From Candidatus Sulfotelmatobacter sp. (GTDB lineage: Bacteria; Acidobacteriota; Terriglobia; Terriglobales; Acidobacteriaceae), in contig JAOAPI010000050.1 in assembly GCA_025462865.1 (NCBI GenBank), forward strand, positions 60,308-124,307: a stretch of DNA of 64,000 nt, given 5' to 3'. Below, piece by piece: positions 16,877-26,003 of this stretch. Each line of letters begins with the position of its first letter. The first letter of the stretch is position 1. The notes under the pieces were generated by a model. The model was given only the letters and a program-made list of their open reading frames with translations. It made no database searches and was not told the DNA's origin. Made by a program: the position numbers and the translations under genes.

Positions 16877-19063
16877 ATGACTACCCAAACCCTAAACTCC
16901 CTCGCCCGCGCGTCTTCCGCTTACCTGCGCTCTGCAATGCACCAGCCGATCCAGTGGCATGAGTGGGGCGACGAAGCGTTCGCGGCGGCGAAGCGGGAAA
17001 ACAAACCCATGCTGCTCGACATTGGCGCGGTGTGGTGCCACTGGTGTCATGTGATGGACCGCGAGTCCTACGACGATCCTGAAGTTGCTGCAATCGTGAA
17101 TCAGCATTTCATCGCTATGAAGGTTGATCGGGACGAGCGCCCTGACATCGACAGCCGGTACCAGGCTGCGGTGAGCGCGGTCAGCGGGCAGGGGGGATGG
17201 CCGCTAACAGCTTTTCTTACGCCCGATGGAAAACCGTTTTATGGCGGCACCTATTTTCCGCCCACCGATGGCTACGGCCGGCCAAGTTTCAAACGCGTCC
17301 TGCTCAGCATCGCGAATGCTTACAAAGAAAAAAACGGAGACGTAGTCGAGCAGGCGAAGATGGTCGAAAGCGCGATCGGGCAGGCGGAATCGTTTTCAGG
17401 GCGCGATGGGCGCGTCTCCCCCAGTATCGTCGCGGCAATTCAGAAGTCTGCTTTCAAAATGTTTGATCCTCAGCACGGCGGCTTCGGCCAGGCTCCCAAG
17501 TTTCCCCATCCTTCTGCGCTCGACTTATTGATCGAGCGTTATGCGAGAACGGGCGACGAGGATTCCCGCAACCTGATCGTCACCAGTCTCAAGCACATGG
17601 CGAACGGCGGAGTCTACGACCAGCTAGCGGGAGGATTTCACCGCTACTCGGTGGACGAACGTTGGGTCGTGCCGCATTTCGAGAAGATGTCCTATGACAA
17701 CTCTGAACTGCTGAAGAATTACGTGCATGCTTATCAAGCGACAGGATCGGAATTTTTCGCGGATGTCGCGCGGGACATTATCCGCTGGATGGACGAGTGG
17801 TTGAGCGATCGTGAGCGTGGAGGCTTTTATGCTTCCCAGGACGCCGACATTTCCATGGACGACGACGGCGATTACTTCACCTGGACGCTCGAGGAAACGC
17901 GCGCCGCGCTCACCGAAGAAGAAGCACAGGTCGCCGCTCTGCACTACGACATCAACGAAGTCGGCGAGATGCATCACAACCCGGCGAAGAATGTGCTTTA
18001 CGTGCGGGCGCCGATTGAGGAGATAGCGCGCCGCATGAGCCTCGGCGCCGATCGGGTGAAGGACCTGCTGGATTCTGCGAAGAAAAAGATGTACGCCGCG
18101 CGGTTGAAGAGACCAACCCCGTACGTCGACAAAACGGTTTATGTGGGATGGAACAGCATGTCGGTGTCCGCTTATCTGGAAGCGGCGAAGGTCCTTAATC
18201 TCGATGAGGCCCGCCGATTCGCACTGCGCTCGCTGGATCGCATCCTGGCGCAAGCGTGGAAAACGCATCCGGAAAACTCAGTCGAAGGCGCAGGGCTCAC
18301 ACTAGAAAATTCCAGGCTATTGCACGTCGTGGCTTATTCAGATCCCAAGGCGGAACATCGAGAGGTTTCCGGTCTGCTTGATGATTATGCGGCGACCGCG
18401 CTCGCTTGCCTGGATGCTTACGAAGCTACAGCCGATCTCAGCTACTTCAAATTCGCTCGCGCAATCGCTGACGCAATGATAGGCAGATTTTTCGATGCGG
18501 TCTCGGGAGGTTTCTTTGACGCCGAACCGCCAGCCAACGGCAAAGCTCTGGGCGTGCTCGCCACGCGACGGAAGCCTCTGCAGGATTCCCCCACGCCAGC
18601 AGGAAATCCCATGGCCGCAATCGCCTTGCTGCGCCTGCATCACTACACGGGAGACAATGCTTATCGGGAGAAGGCGGAACAGACTTTGGAAGTTTTTGCC
18701 GGCGCAGCCGACCAATTCGGAATTTTCGCAGCGACCTACGGAATCGCGGTCGTCCATCTGTTGCAGAGTCCCGTGCAAGTCGTAGTTGTCGCTGGCTCTA
18801 ACTCGCAAGAGAAAGCAACTAACCTCGCGGCGGTTGCCGCCACTACGTTCGCTTTCAATAAGAGCGTGTTGCGACTGACAGAAAACCAGGCGGTCGCCGG
18901 GAATCTTCCCCCTGCGCTGGCGGCCACCATCCCGAACTTGCCCCGGTTGAACTCGGACGAAGTGTTTACCGTTCTTTGTTCAGGATTTTCCTGCCAAGCA
19001 CCCATCACGGATCCCGCCAAGCTCCGGCAGGCGGTCGATTCTTCGCTCAAGACACAAATCTAA
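16877..19063 (+). CDS. DUF255/YyaL-type thioredoxin-domain protein
   Basis: This 728-residue protein has an N-terminal thioredoxin-like domain with the DUF255 signature GAVWCHWCHVM (C54, C57), DRDERPDID and GQGGWPLTAFLTPDG. An (alpha/alpha)6-barrel region follows, with DPQHGGFGQAPKFPHP and LAGGFHRYSVDERW. This is the bacterial counterpart of human SPATA20. Members are cytosolic and their reaction is unproven; the barrel resembles N-acyl-sugar epimerases and glycosidases. The length is close to full for the family and the start has no competing upstream ATG. It is probably monocistronic. Confidence 0.92.
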   Translation: MTTQTLNSLARASSAYLRSAMHQPIQWHEWGDEAFAAAKRENKPMLLDIGAVWCHWCHVMDRESYDDPEVAAIVNQHFIAMKVDRDERPDIDSRYQAAVSAVSGQGGWPLTAFLTPDGKPFYGGTYFPPTDGYGRPSFKRVLLSIANAYKEKNGDVVEQAKMVESAIGQAESFSGRDGRVSPSIVAAIQKSAFKMFDPQHGGFGQAPKFPHPSALDLLIERYARTGDEDSRNLIVTSLKHMANGGVYDQLAGGFHRYSVDERWVVPHFEKMSYDNSELLKNYVHAYQATGSEFFADVARDIIRWMDEWLSDRERGGFYASQDADISMDDDGDYFTWTLEETRAALTEEEAQVAALHYDINEVGEMHHNPAKNVLYVRAPIEEIARRMSLGADRVKDLLDSAKKKMYAARLKRPTPYVDKTVYVGWNSMSVSAYLEAAKVLNLDEARRFALRSLDRILAQAWKTHPENSVEGAGLTLENSRLLHVVAYSDPKAEHREVSGLLDDYAATALACLDAYEATADLSYFKFARAIADAMIGRFFDAVSGGFFDAEPPANGKALGVLATRRKPLQDSPTPAGNPMAAIALLRLHHYTGDNAYREKAEQTLEVFAGAADQFGIFAATYGIAVVHLLQSPVQVVVVAGSNSQEKATNLAAVAATTFAFNKSVLRLTENQAVAGNLPPALAATIPNLPRLNSDEVFTVLCSGFSCQAPITDPAKLRQAVDSSLKTQI

Positions 19064-19086
19064 AGAACGTTGATTGCAAAAAACGA

Positions 19087-19117
19087 GGCTGACGGATTGT
19101 ATGAGATTCCGTCAGCC
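19087..19117 (-). terminator. Terminator hairpin serving the small minus-strand gene
   Basis: A perfect 10-bp stem (GGCTGACGGA at 19087-19096, TCCGTCAGCC at 19108-19117) has an 11-base loop. On the minus strand it is followed by TCGTTTTTTGC, a true T-run, so it ends transcription of the 53-codon gene at 19203-19364. It may also stall transcripts from the plus-strand gene ending at 19063. Confidence 0.75.
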
Positions 19118-19202
19118 CAAAAAGTGCGAGCCCTAGGTTCGGCCCAAGTTACTCTAGGTTACTTTGGTGATCTTGCAGCCTAGCCGGTCATCCGATTAAC
19201 TA

Positions 19203-19364
19203 CTACTTCACCATCGGTGGACCGCTGCTGCATCGAAGGTTGAGTTGTGGTGGGCACGTTAGTATTGGCCCTCCGTCCGGGGCGGGAACCTGCGGAACGG
19301 CGGCTGCTACATATGTGCCTACTAATCCACACATCAGGATAGCAATCCTGATTGTTTGCTTCAT
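19203..19364 (-). CDS. Small secreted peptide, 53 residues
   Basis: ATG at 19364 on the minus strand, with AAGGAG 8 bases upstream, opens a 53-codon frame ending in TAG at 19203. The first 22 residues form a signal peptide (MKQTIRIAILMCGLVGTYVA, then AA). The mature part is Pro-rich and carries two cysteines, roughly PQVPAPDGGPILTCPP and then LRCSSGPPMVK. A strong terminator follows about 90 bases downstream, so this is a complete monocistronic unit. I know no named family. Start, ribosome site, signal peptide and terminator together make it a credible real gene despite its size. It could be a secreted peptide or an envelope microprotein. Confidence 0.65.
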   Translation of the reverse strand: MKQTIRIAILMCGLVGTYVAAAVPQVPAPDGGPILTCPPQLNLRCSSGPPMVK

Positions 19365-19664
19365 GGGTTTTCTCCTTACCGCGTCGTGGCTTTCAAGAAC
19401 TGGGATCCGTGACGCGGTGAGGAATTATAAGCTACTCGTCAAGCCCCGCACTCAAATCCTCTCAGATTGACAGGCAAACGCTCTTACTCCCATGTTTGAC
19501 GTTCGTTATTAGTCAAGCCTGGCGACTACAATTCAACTACAGCATAGTCAATGAGATGCAATGATTCCATACGTATATCGATTATGGGGAAAGCCCTGCG
19601 AGTTCGTCCCTTGCGTGGTTAGAAGAGAGGAATTTACGAAATCCGGAATAATATCCTACGAGCC
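19365..19664. other. Intergenic region without a supported gene
   Basis: About 300 bases lie upstream of the small secreted-peptide gene. It must hold that gene's promoter, but no convincing -35/-10 pair could be picked, and no coding frame of either strand has a ribosome site or plausible composition. Confidence 0.5.
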
Positions 19665-19685
19665 AAAAAAGCCGACCGCGCGGCT
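19665..19685 (-). terminator. Terminator after the 304-residue membrane protein gene
   Basis: On the minus strand a short stem AGCCG/CGGCT with a 6-base GC-rich loop is followed directly by TTTTTT (19670-19665). It lies just beyond the stop codon of the gene ending at 19701. Confidence 0.6.
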
Positions 19686-19700
19686 AAATCGCGAAAGCAA

Positions 19701-20615
19701 TTATTTTTTCATGTAACGCGAGGTCACGGGTACTCCAGAAACACCCACTCCAGACATCGGGCCGGCATGGGATGCCGATCCATCGTTTTCGTTTGCACCG
19801 GATGGCGGTGCCTGGCGGGAGAGTGCACGGTCTACCATCCCTTCAAACATCGGGATTAAAGAGTCGGCTGGCAGCGGGTTCTGCAAGTCAGATAGCGATT
19901 GCTCCCATCGCTGTGGCCGTAACAGGATCGAGCCGGCTTCGCGCACGGTACTCTTCGCCATCGTATAGCCCAGCCAGATTACCAGCGCGCAGTTATACGC
20001 AGCCATATTAATCAGGTCCACTGAAAGACCGCCGAGATGCGACCCAGCCCAGGAAGCTATGAGGCCCAGTTCCACCATGGCAAAAGTTCCAAATCCCAGA
20101 GCGATGCCGAAACTGTGTTGGCGGCGGTTGACTCCGAGATAGTGAGCGAACGAGATCAAAAACAACACCATTCCCACCTGGATAATGCGGACGCAACGCT
20201 GGGCAGTAAGGATGGCCTGGATCCAGGGAGCGGTATCCGACGAGTTTGTGGAAACCGATACAACCCCGGCGACTAACAGCATTACCAGACCCGCCCACTT
20301 GAACAATACCGTGCCCAAGTCTCGCAGCGTATGAAAGGGGCGGAATACATCGAGAAAGGCTTCGTGAATTACCTGGAATCCCAACGCTACACTGACCGCA
20401 GTACCGAGCCAGGAAAAATAAAAGTATATGAAGTAGTTGTACCTTGACGCGGGAAACACCACGAGAAACGTTAAAATTTGACTGACGATGTAAGCGAAGA
20501 AAAACTTGAACGCCCGGTGCTGCCCGCGCCGGAACATAGAAATGGCTATGACCGTTTGGAGAACGGGATGTGCGAGCCAGAGTGCATAATACAAAATCTT
20601 GATCTTATCGCTCAT
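19701..20615 (-). CDS. Polytopic membrane protein of unknown function
   Basis: This 304-residue protein has about seven hydrophobic segments, starting with ILYYALWLAHPVLQTVIAIS, and ends in a polar cytoplasmic tail of about 75 residues rich in Ser, Gly and Pro. Two transmembrane regions carry aromatic runs (YNYFIYFYFSWLG). No catalytic motif is visible. Proteins with this layout recur in Acidobacteria as hypothetical integral membrane proteins; I cannot assign a function. It is monocistronic with its own terminator, and the nearest gene upstream on this strand is the CBS protein 235 bases away. Confidence 0.72.
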   Translation of the reverse strand: MSDKIKILYYALWLAHPVLQTVIAISMFRRGQHRAFKFFFAYIVSQILTFLVVFPASRYNYFIYFYFSWLGTAVSVALGFQVIHEAFLDVFRPFHTLRDLGTVLFKWAGLVMLLVAGVVSVSTNSSDTAPWIQAILTAQRCVRIIQVGMVLFLISFAHYLGVNRRQHSFGIALGFGTFAMVELGLIASWAGSHLGGLSVDLINMAAYNCALVIWLGYTMAKSTVREAGSILLRPQRWEQSLSDLQNPLPADSLIPMFEGMVDRALSRQAPPSGANENDGSASHAGPMSGVGVSGVPVTSRYMKK

Positions 20616-20744
20616 GGGGGCAGCTTCTTGCTCTTTCTAAACCGCAGTGCCATTACCACCTTTCGCAGCACTGCTTACTTATGGACAGCTCCAATCGATC
20701 TAAGAGGAAGTTAAATCATCTGGTCCAAGCGTTCAATGTACTCA

Positions 20745-20766
20745 GGTAACCCAAAGTAACGTTACC
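20745..20766. repeat. Inverted repeat between two minus-strand genes
   Basis: GGTAAC at 20745-20750 and GTTACC at 20761-20766 form an inverted repeat, with the palindrome GTAACGTTAC (20756-20765) nested in it. It lies in the 235-base gap upstream of the gene starting at 20615 and downstream of the CBS gene. It might be an operator, but no regulator can be linked to it. Confidence 0.3.
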
Positions 20767-20850
20767 TTCGTGCCATACGCGGGCGCGCTATCGGGAATGG
20801 GAGGGGTGAGATCCGATCAGAACCGGTTCGTCATCGAAACAACACAATAG

Positions 20851-21282
20851 TTATGCGTCTGGGACGCAGTTAATATAGGCTCTCATCATCCGTACTTCAT
20901 CATCTTTTTCGCTTAGGTCGTGCAGCAGAATGTCACGCAGCGAGACGATGCCGATCAGGTGTCCCTCATGGCAAACGGGCAGATGACGGAAGCTGTGCAA
21001 CCGCATCAGCGCCATACAACCTTCCAGCTCTTCGTTCATGTTGACGGTGAGCGGATTTTCCGTCATAACCTCGGCGAGGCAGGTAGAGCGGGAATCACGG
21101 CTTTCCGCTACCACGCGCTTCATCAAATCGCGCTCGGAAAAAATTCCGACCAATTTGCCATTGTGCAATACGGGCACCGCGCCAATATTGCGTTCCACCA
21201 TGGCGCGCACAGTCTTGAGGACCGTATCGCCCATCTCTGCCTGGTAGATTTCCTGATTCTTGATTAGATCGAAGATCCGCAT
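20851..21282 (-). CDS. Two-CBS-domain protein
   Basis: This 143-residue protein consists of two CBS domains in tandem (about residues 8-65 and 75-130). Landmarks are VKTVRAMVERNIGAVPVLHN, GIFSERDLMKRVVAESRD, VMTENPLTVNMNEEL and IGIVSLRDILLHDLSE. Stand-alone CBS pairs bind adenine nucleotides such as AMP or ATP and tune partner proteins; no partner is fused here. AAGGACAAG directly before the ATG supports the start. The target protein is unknown. Confidence 0.92.
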   Translation of the reverse strand: MRIFDLIKNQEIYQAEMGDTVLKTVRAMVERNIGAVPVLHNGKLVGIFSERDLMKRVVAESRDSRSTCLAEVMTENPLTVNMNEELEGCMALMRLHSFRHLPVCHEGHLIGIVSLRDILLHDLSEKDDEVRMMRAYINCVPDA

Positions 21283-21450
21283 CTTGTCCTTTCCAGGTTC
21301 GGACTTGAACTATCCGAAAGCAATACCGGAGCGAGAGTATACGCCGAAAAAGATGCAAGGAAAGGACTAAAAGGTTGGGATGAAAGAAGATGAAAAAACG
21401 TTCATTCCAGGGGGGGGTAGAGCATCACCGTGTAGGACCTAGCGGAAACG

Positions 21451-22965
21451 TTACATCCCGGCAGCCTGATCCCCAAGGAACACGAAATACGAGCAGTTCC
21501 ATAGTCCTGTTGGAAGACTGCCACGCCGCCGTGCCGTAAGAATAATATTGTATTCGCCGCCGCCGCCCAGGTTACCTTCTCTGAAAATATCAGCTTGCGC
21601 TCCATGAAACTGAGAGCTCTGCTTGGGCTCAATCACTGCCAACCGCGCCAGGAACTCATGCAGGTTTACGCTACGCCCATGTCCCGGTGCGACAAACGAA
21701 ATCTCCGCATTCTGAGTGGAGAAATGCCATGCCAGTGAGGCTGTCAGGTTTACCGCGCGCTCGTATGCCTGGCCGGAGATCTGTCCGGCCTCAGGATTAT
21801 CAAAAACAATGCACACCTTGCGCTCATCTTCGCGGCTATATTCGCGAACCTTCAACGAACCCGACTTCGCTGTAGCCTTCCAGTCCACGTGCCGCGCCGA
21901 ATCCTCCGGCATGTATTCGCGAATGCGATATAAATCGGAGCCGCGTCCGCGCACAAAGCTCTCCCACTCGCCTCGGACTAACGGCAGAATCTCGAATAGT
22001 TCATCGGCGGGTTCGATTGACGGATACACGATAACCTCGCGCTCCAGCGCGACGTCTCGCAATTTCGTCAGAAAGGCAAACGGAAAGCGCGTCCCCAGTG
22101 CGAAACTCGATTCGCAATATCGGCCACGCCTCTCAAAGCGCAGTTGCAGCTCGGCCGGCAGTTCTGTTTTCGGCGGCAAATAAGGAAAATAAACCATTCC
22201 CTCGAAAATTCCCGGAGGCGTTGGCAACACATCGACCCGCCTTACCTTCCAGTCACGCATCCGTACCCATTGATTCTCCGGAGCCCGGTTGAGGGGAAAC
22301 GCGAACGTTGTTTTCTCCCACCTCCACTGCTTCTGGATCTTTTTTTCTTTGCGGGCCGGCATTACGCGCAGGGAAAACGCAGGCAGGAATCGTCGTGGAT
22401 TTCGCAATGCGATCCGTCCCACCACCGGTCGCCCGGCGAATACATGCTCGGGAAGGTGGACATCCAGTTCCAGGTTGCGCAAGATCATCGCGGATACGAT
22501 TCCTGAGACCAGGATCGCCGCCAGCATCGCCGCCACCACGATGTACAGCAGATTGTTTCCGGTATTAAGCGCCGCGATACCAATGACCAGCGTGACTAGC
22601 ACATAGACCACGCCTACCTTTGTCACTTCGTAGCGAAACGTCTGGCGCAAGCGTTCCATCGCGACTCGCCGCGCCAAATATGGAACCGTGACCAACCCGA
22701 CAAACGCAGCCATCAACAGCGCCATGGACGCCAGAATCACCGACGCCCATACATTGCCCGCCTCTCCCGAGGCTGTCGAAAGCAACGCTGCCCCGAACGC
22801 TAGTCCCAATCCCAGCAATGCAAGTAGAAACTTTACCCACACTTCTGCCGAAGCCGATTGCAGCCATGCAATCGGGCCGGCGCCTCCGTTTTGGACAGAA
22901 TTCACGGGATGGTTGTATGCGGAACTCACTGCTGGCAGCCTAGCATCGCAGAGTGGAACGATCAA
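21451..22965 (-). CDS. DUF58-domain membrane protein
   Basis: This 504-residue protein has four hydrophobic segments in the first 160 residues (two at about 35-95 and two at about 120-165). The DUF58 domain follows, with the signature stretch DLYRIREYMPEDSARHVDWK and then KSGSLKVREY and KVCIVFDNPEAG, the last being a von Willebrand-A-like strand. DUF58 proteins are usually encoded beside a MoxR ATPase and a transglutaminase and are thought to act in envelope or protein-complex maturation. Neither neighbour is present here; the next gene upstream (beyond 22965) is the E1 dehydrogenase. The ATG at 22965 is used, though ATGs further in cannot be excluded. Confidence 0.85.
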   Translation of the reverse strand: MIVPLCDARLPAVSSAYNHPVNSVQNGGAGPIAWLQSASAEVWVKFLLALLGLGLAFGAALLSTASGEAGNVWASVILASMALLMAAFVGLVTVPYLARRVAMERLRQTFRYEVTKVGVVYVLVTLVIGIAALNTGNNLLYIVVAAMLAAILVSGIVSAMILRNLELDVHLPEHVFAGRPVVGRIALRNPRRFLPAFSLRVMPARKEKKIQKQWRWEKTTFAFPLNRAPENQWVRMRDWKVRRVDVLPTPPGIFEGMVYFPYLPPKTELPAELQLRFERRGRYCESSFALGTRFPFAFLTKLRDVALEREVIVYPSIEPADELFEILPLVRGEWESFVRGRGSDLYRIREYMPEDSARHVDWKATAKSGSLKVREYSREDERKVCIVFDNPEAGQISGQAYERAVNLTASLAWHFSTQNAEISFVAPGHGRSVNLHEFLARLAVIEPKQSSQFHGAQADIFREGNLGGGGEYNIILTARRRGSLPTGLWNCSYFVFLGDQAAGM

Positions 22966-23008
22966 CGATAAGTAGCTTGCGGAAAAAGCCTTCGTAACCT
23001 GGAAAATC

Positions 23009-25231
23009 TCAGTATTCCGCCAGTTCTTTCATCGCGCGGAAAAGATCGTTTGCCTGCGGAAGGATTGCATCTTCAAGAATCGGCTGGTAGGCGACAAATG
23101 TATCGGCGGCGGCGACCCTGCGGACCGGTGCATCCAATTCATTGAACAGGTGATCGGCGATGCGCGCCGCAATCTCCGCGCCGTAGCCCCAACTCAAAGT
23201 ATCCTCGTAGGCCACGAGAGCGCGATTCGTTTTTCCCACGGATGCGGCAATCGTCTCCCAGTCAAACGGATTGAGGCAGCGTAGATCGATCAACTCAACC
23301 TTAACTCCGTGTTCGCGCTCCAGTTTCTGCGCCGCCTGCAAGGCTCGCGGCACCACAGCACCATAAGTAATGACGGTCAAGTCCGTGCCGGGTTGAACGA
23401 CTTTCGCCTTGCCGAACGGGATCATGTAATCCGGCCCCGGATATGGCGCACGACCGTAGGTTTCGCGGTACAAGCGCTTGTGCTCCAGAAATAGCACCGG
23501 ATCATCGCAGCGAATCGCGGTACGCAGCAGTCCAGCCGCATCCAGGGCATTGGACGGAAAAACCACGCGCAGCCCCGGCATATGCGTGAAGATGCTTTCC
23601 CCGCATTGCGAATGATAAATGGCGCCTCCGGTGAGATATCCGCCGATTGCGACCCGAATTACAACCGGGCAAGAGAATGCATTATTCGAGCGCCAGCGAA
23701 TTACCGAAAGCTCGTCGCGAATCTGCATCACCGCTGGCCAGATGTAGTCGAAGAATTGAATTTCGACTACTGGTTTCAGACCGCGGGTCGCCATGCCGGT
23801 GGCGCGACCTACGATGGCGGCTTCTGCAAGTGGCGAATTGAAAACACGATCATTGCCAAAATCACACTGCAGGCCGAAGGTGAGTTTGAAAACTCCGCCC
23901 TTCCCTTTCACAAGCTTGCGCTTCAAATATTCTTCGCGGCTGCAGTCGGCCACATCCTCGCCAAAGATCACGATGCGTTCATCACGCTTCATTTCGTCGC
24001 GTAACGTTACATTGATCAGGTCGGCCATGGTTTTCGCGGCAGGTTTCTTGCCGTCAGCGGAATCTGGTCCGACTATGGCTTGCGTCTCAAACGCCTGGGA
24101 CGTGGGGTCGAGGTCGGGGGAATATACATACTCCATCACGCTCTCTGGAGCGGGTGGGAGAGCCTCGAGTGCCTTGTCCACCGCGATCTGTAACTCTTCC
24201 TCGACTTTCTTCTCCAGTTCGTTGATTCCCTTTTCGTCGAGAATTCCCTCGCGCAGCAAAAACATCTGGGTGCGCGAAACGGGATCGCGGGCTGCATCTC
24301 GCTCGCGCTCAGAATCTGGGCGATACAAACGCTCATCATCAGAGAGGGAATGCGAATATGGACGGATCACGTGTGCGTGTACAAATGCCGGCCCGTGGCC
24401 CTCGCGGCAATATTTAACGGCACGCCGGAACGCGGCGCTACTCGCTACCGGATCGGTGCCATCGACTTCCTCAAAATGGAAATTCGGGAAGCCTGAAACC
24501 AACCGCGAAATGCTTCCCCCGGCGGTTTGTACTTCGACCGGAACCGAGATCGCATAACCGTTGTCCTGCACGGAGAAAATTACCGGCAGCTTGTTCAACG
24601 CGGCGGCATTCATGGCCTCCCAGAATTCGCCTTCGCTGGTCGTTCCATCGCCGAGAGAAACGTAGGAGACTTCGTCGCCCTGGAATTTAACGTCTTTGAA
24701 TTGACGATAATCGGGCGCGCTCTTTGAACTTGGAACTTCTGCGGCTTTTGGACGCCGGGTAAAATACCGCCCTGCCTCGGCGCATCCAACCGCCTGCAGA
24801 ATCTGTGAGCCCGTCGGCGACGACTGGGTGACAATATTCAGCCGCTTGTAGCCCCAGTGAGAGGGCATCTGGCGGCCGCCGGAACTGGGATCGTCGGCTG
24901 CTCCTACCGCCTGCAAAAACATCTCCAGCGGCTTAACGCCGAGCGCCAGGCACAATGCACGATCCCGATAGTAAGGATAGAACCAGTCGTAACCCGGCTT
25001 CAGCGCCATTCCGGCCGCGACGCCGATGGCCTCGTGTCCAGCTCCCGACATCTGGAAAAAGATTTTTTGCTGCCGCTTCAGCAGGATTTCCCGGTCGTCG
25101 ATGCGCCGGGAGGTATACATGAGGCGGTAGGCTTCGATCAGTTGCTCACGGCTAAGTCCTTCATAGTTGCGGGACTTTTTGCCGCTATGGCCCGGAATAG
25201 TCAGTTTTGGATCAGTTTTTGTCGTCGCCAT
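23009..25231 (-). CDS. 2-oxoacid dehydrogenase E1, fused alpha and beta subunits
   Basis: This 740-residue protein joins the two E1 halves of a branched-chain-type 2-oxoacid dehydrogenase. The alpha half (1-380) holds the thiamine-diphosphate motif [15 protein letters not shown] (194-208) ending in N224 of VQDNGYAIS. The beta half (about 400-740) has [25 protein letters not shown] and [16 protein letters not shown]. It would decarboxylate a 2-oxoacid, most likely the valine, leucine and isoleucine oxoacids, and pass the acyl group to an E2. No E2 or E3 gene is adjacent. Branched-chain specificity is inferred from overall likeness to 2-oxoisovalerate dehydrogenase; pyruvate cannot be ruled out. 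CAGGAAA before ATG 25231 supports the start. Confidence 0.88.
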   Translation of the reverse strand: MATTKTDPKLTIPGHSGKKSRNYEGLSREQLIEAYRLMYTSRRIDDREILLKRQQKIFFQMSGAGHEAIGVAAGMALKPGYDWFYPYYRDRALCLALGVKPLEMFLQAVGAADDPSSGGRQMPSHWGYKRLNIVTQSSPTGSQILQAVGCAEAGRYFTRRPKAAEVPSSKSAPDYRQFKDVKFQGDEVSYVSLGDGTTSEGEFWEAMNAAALNKLPVIFSVQDNGYAISVPVEVQTAGGSISRLVSGFPNFHFEEVDGTDPVASSAAFRRAVKYCREGHGPAFVHAHVIRPYSHSLSDDERLYRPDSERERDAARDPVSRTQMFLLREGILDEKGINELEKKVEEELQIAVDKALEALPPAPESVMEYVYSPDLDPTSQAFETQAIVGPDSADGKKPAAKTMADLINVTLRDEMKRDERIVIFGEDVADCSREEYLKRKLVKGKGGVFKLTFGLQCDFGNDRVFNSPLAEAAIVGRATGMATRGLKPVVEIQFFDYIWPAVMQIRDELSVIRWRSNNAFSCPVVIRVAIGGYLTGGAIYHSQCGESIFTHMPGLRVVFPSNALDAAGLLRTAIRCDDPVLFLEHKRLYRETYGRAPYPGPDYMIPFGKAKVVQPGTDLTVITYGAVVPRALQAAQKLEREHGVKVELIDLRCLNPFDWETIAASVGKTNRALVAYEDTLSWGYGAEIAARIADHLFNELDAPVRRVAAADTFVAYQPILEDAILPQANDLFRAMKELAEY

Positions 25232-25367
25232 CCGGTTTCCTGATGAATGCGTTATGAAAACTGCGGCCTTTAATTGTAATAAGGTGCCGGGCGTTGCCGC
25301 GTAGTTGCATTGTAAATCGGAATTGGAGATTGGAAAACATACAACTTTTGTTTGATGACATTGGGAA

Positions 25368-25480
25368 CTAATCGACTCGCGTTAGCTCTCCGGGAACGAG
25401 CCAGCGGAAGAGAGCCGTCGCAGTTAATGCCCCAGCGAGTTGAGCGGCGATGAAGCCAGGAGCGTCAACCGGACGAATCA
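25368..25480 (-). pseudogene. C-terminal remnant of an aquaporin/MIP-family gene
   Basis: Directly after the arsC stop codon, the minus strand encodes a segment of about 35 residues, DAPGFIAAQLAGALTATALF and RWLVPGE, before a stop. This is the last transmembrane helix pattern of MIP-family channels (normally ..AQLLGA..ATLLFRWL). No upstream part of the gene is left: the frame before it is arsC in another frame. In many ars operons an aquaporin gene (aqpS) that conducts arsenite sits next to arsC, which fits this position. The likeness is seen in one short helix only, so the identity is likely but not certain. Confidence 0.55.
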
Positions 25481-25978
25481 TTGCCGCCCGATATTGTCGA
25501 TTTCTTTCTTCAACGAAAGCCCGCTCAGGGTGGAGAGTGGCAAGCTCAGGAACAGACTGATTCTTCGATCCAATAGGAAGAATGCATCGCGGAAAGCCTT
25601 CTGCACTTGCTCTGGTGTGCCTTGCACTCCCGCCGGATCCGGAACACCCCAGTGCGCGGTCATTGGCTGCCCCGGCCACACTGGGCAGACCTCGTTGGCC
25701 GCGTTGTCACATACTATAAAAACAAAATCCATCTTCGGAGAATCTTGCCGCGAGAATTCCTCCCAGGCTTTGCTCCGAAGACCGCTGACTGGCAAGTGAG
25801 CTGCTTCTAGCTGTCGCAAAGCCTCGGGTCGAACTGATCCTGACGGATGGCTGCCCGCGCTGTATGCAACAAAATTGGGGCCGCCCCTGTGATTCATGAT
25901 GGCCTCAGCCGTGATTGAGCGGGCTGAATTGCCGGTGCACAAGAACAAAACGTTGTAGGGTTTTTGGATTGCCATCAT
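25478..25978 (-). CDS. arsC: Arsenate reductase, low-molecular-weight phosphatase type
   Basis: This 166-residue protein has the CX5R phosphate loop LCTGNSARS (C14 to R20) near the N-terminus, the catalytic Asp in GVPDPAG (D114), and two more cysteines C90 and C98 (IVCDNAANEVCPVWPG) placed like the redox pair of thioredoxin-coupled ArsC enzymes. It should reduce arsenate to arsenite in the cytoplasm. It is the third gene of an arsR-arsM-arsC operon, 25 bases after arsM. Translation may begin at either of the two adjacent ATGs (25978 or 25975). Confidence 0.92.
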   Translation of the reverse strand: MMAIQKPYNVLFLCTGNSARSITAEAIMNHRGGPNFVAYSAGSHPSGSVRPEALRQLEAAHLPVSGLRSKAWEEFSRQDSPKMDFVFIVCDNAANEVCPVWPGQPMTAHWGVPDPAGVQGTPEQVQKAFRDAFFLLDRRISLFLSLPLSTLSGLSLKKEIDNIGRQ

Positions 25979-26003
25979 CGCCTAAGTTCCGGGACGTCTG
26001 CGC

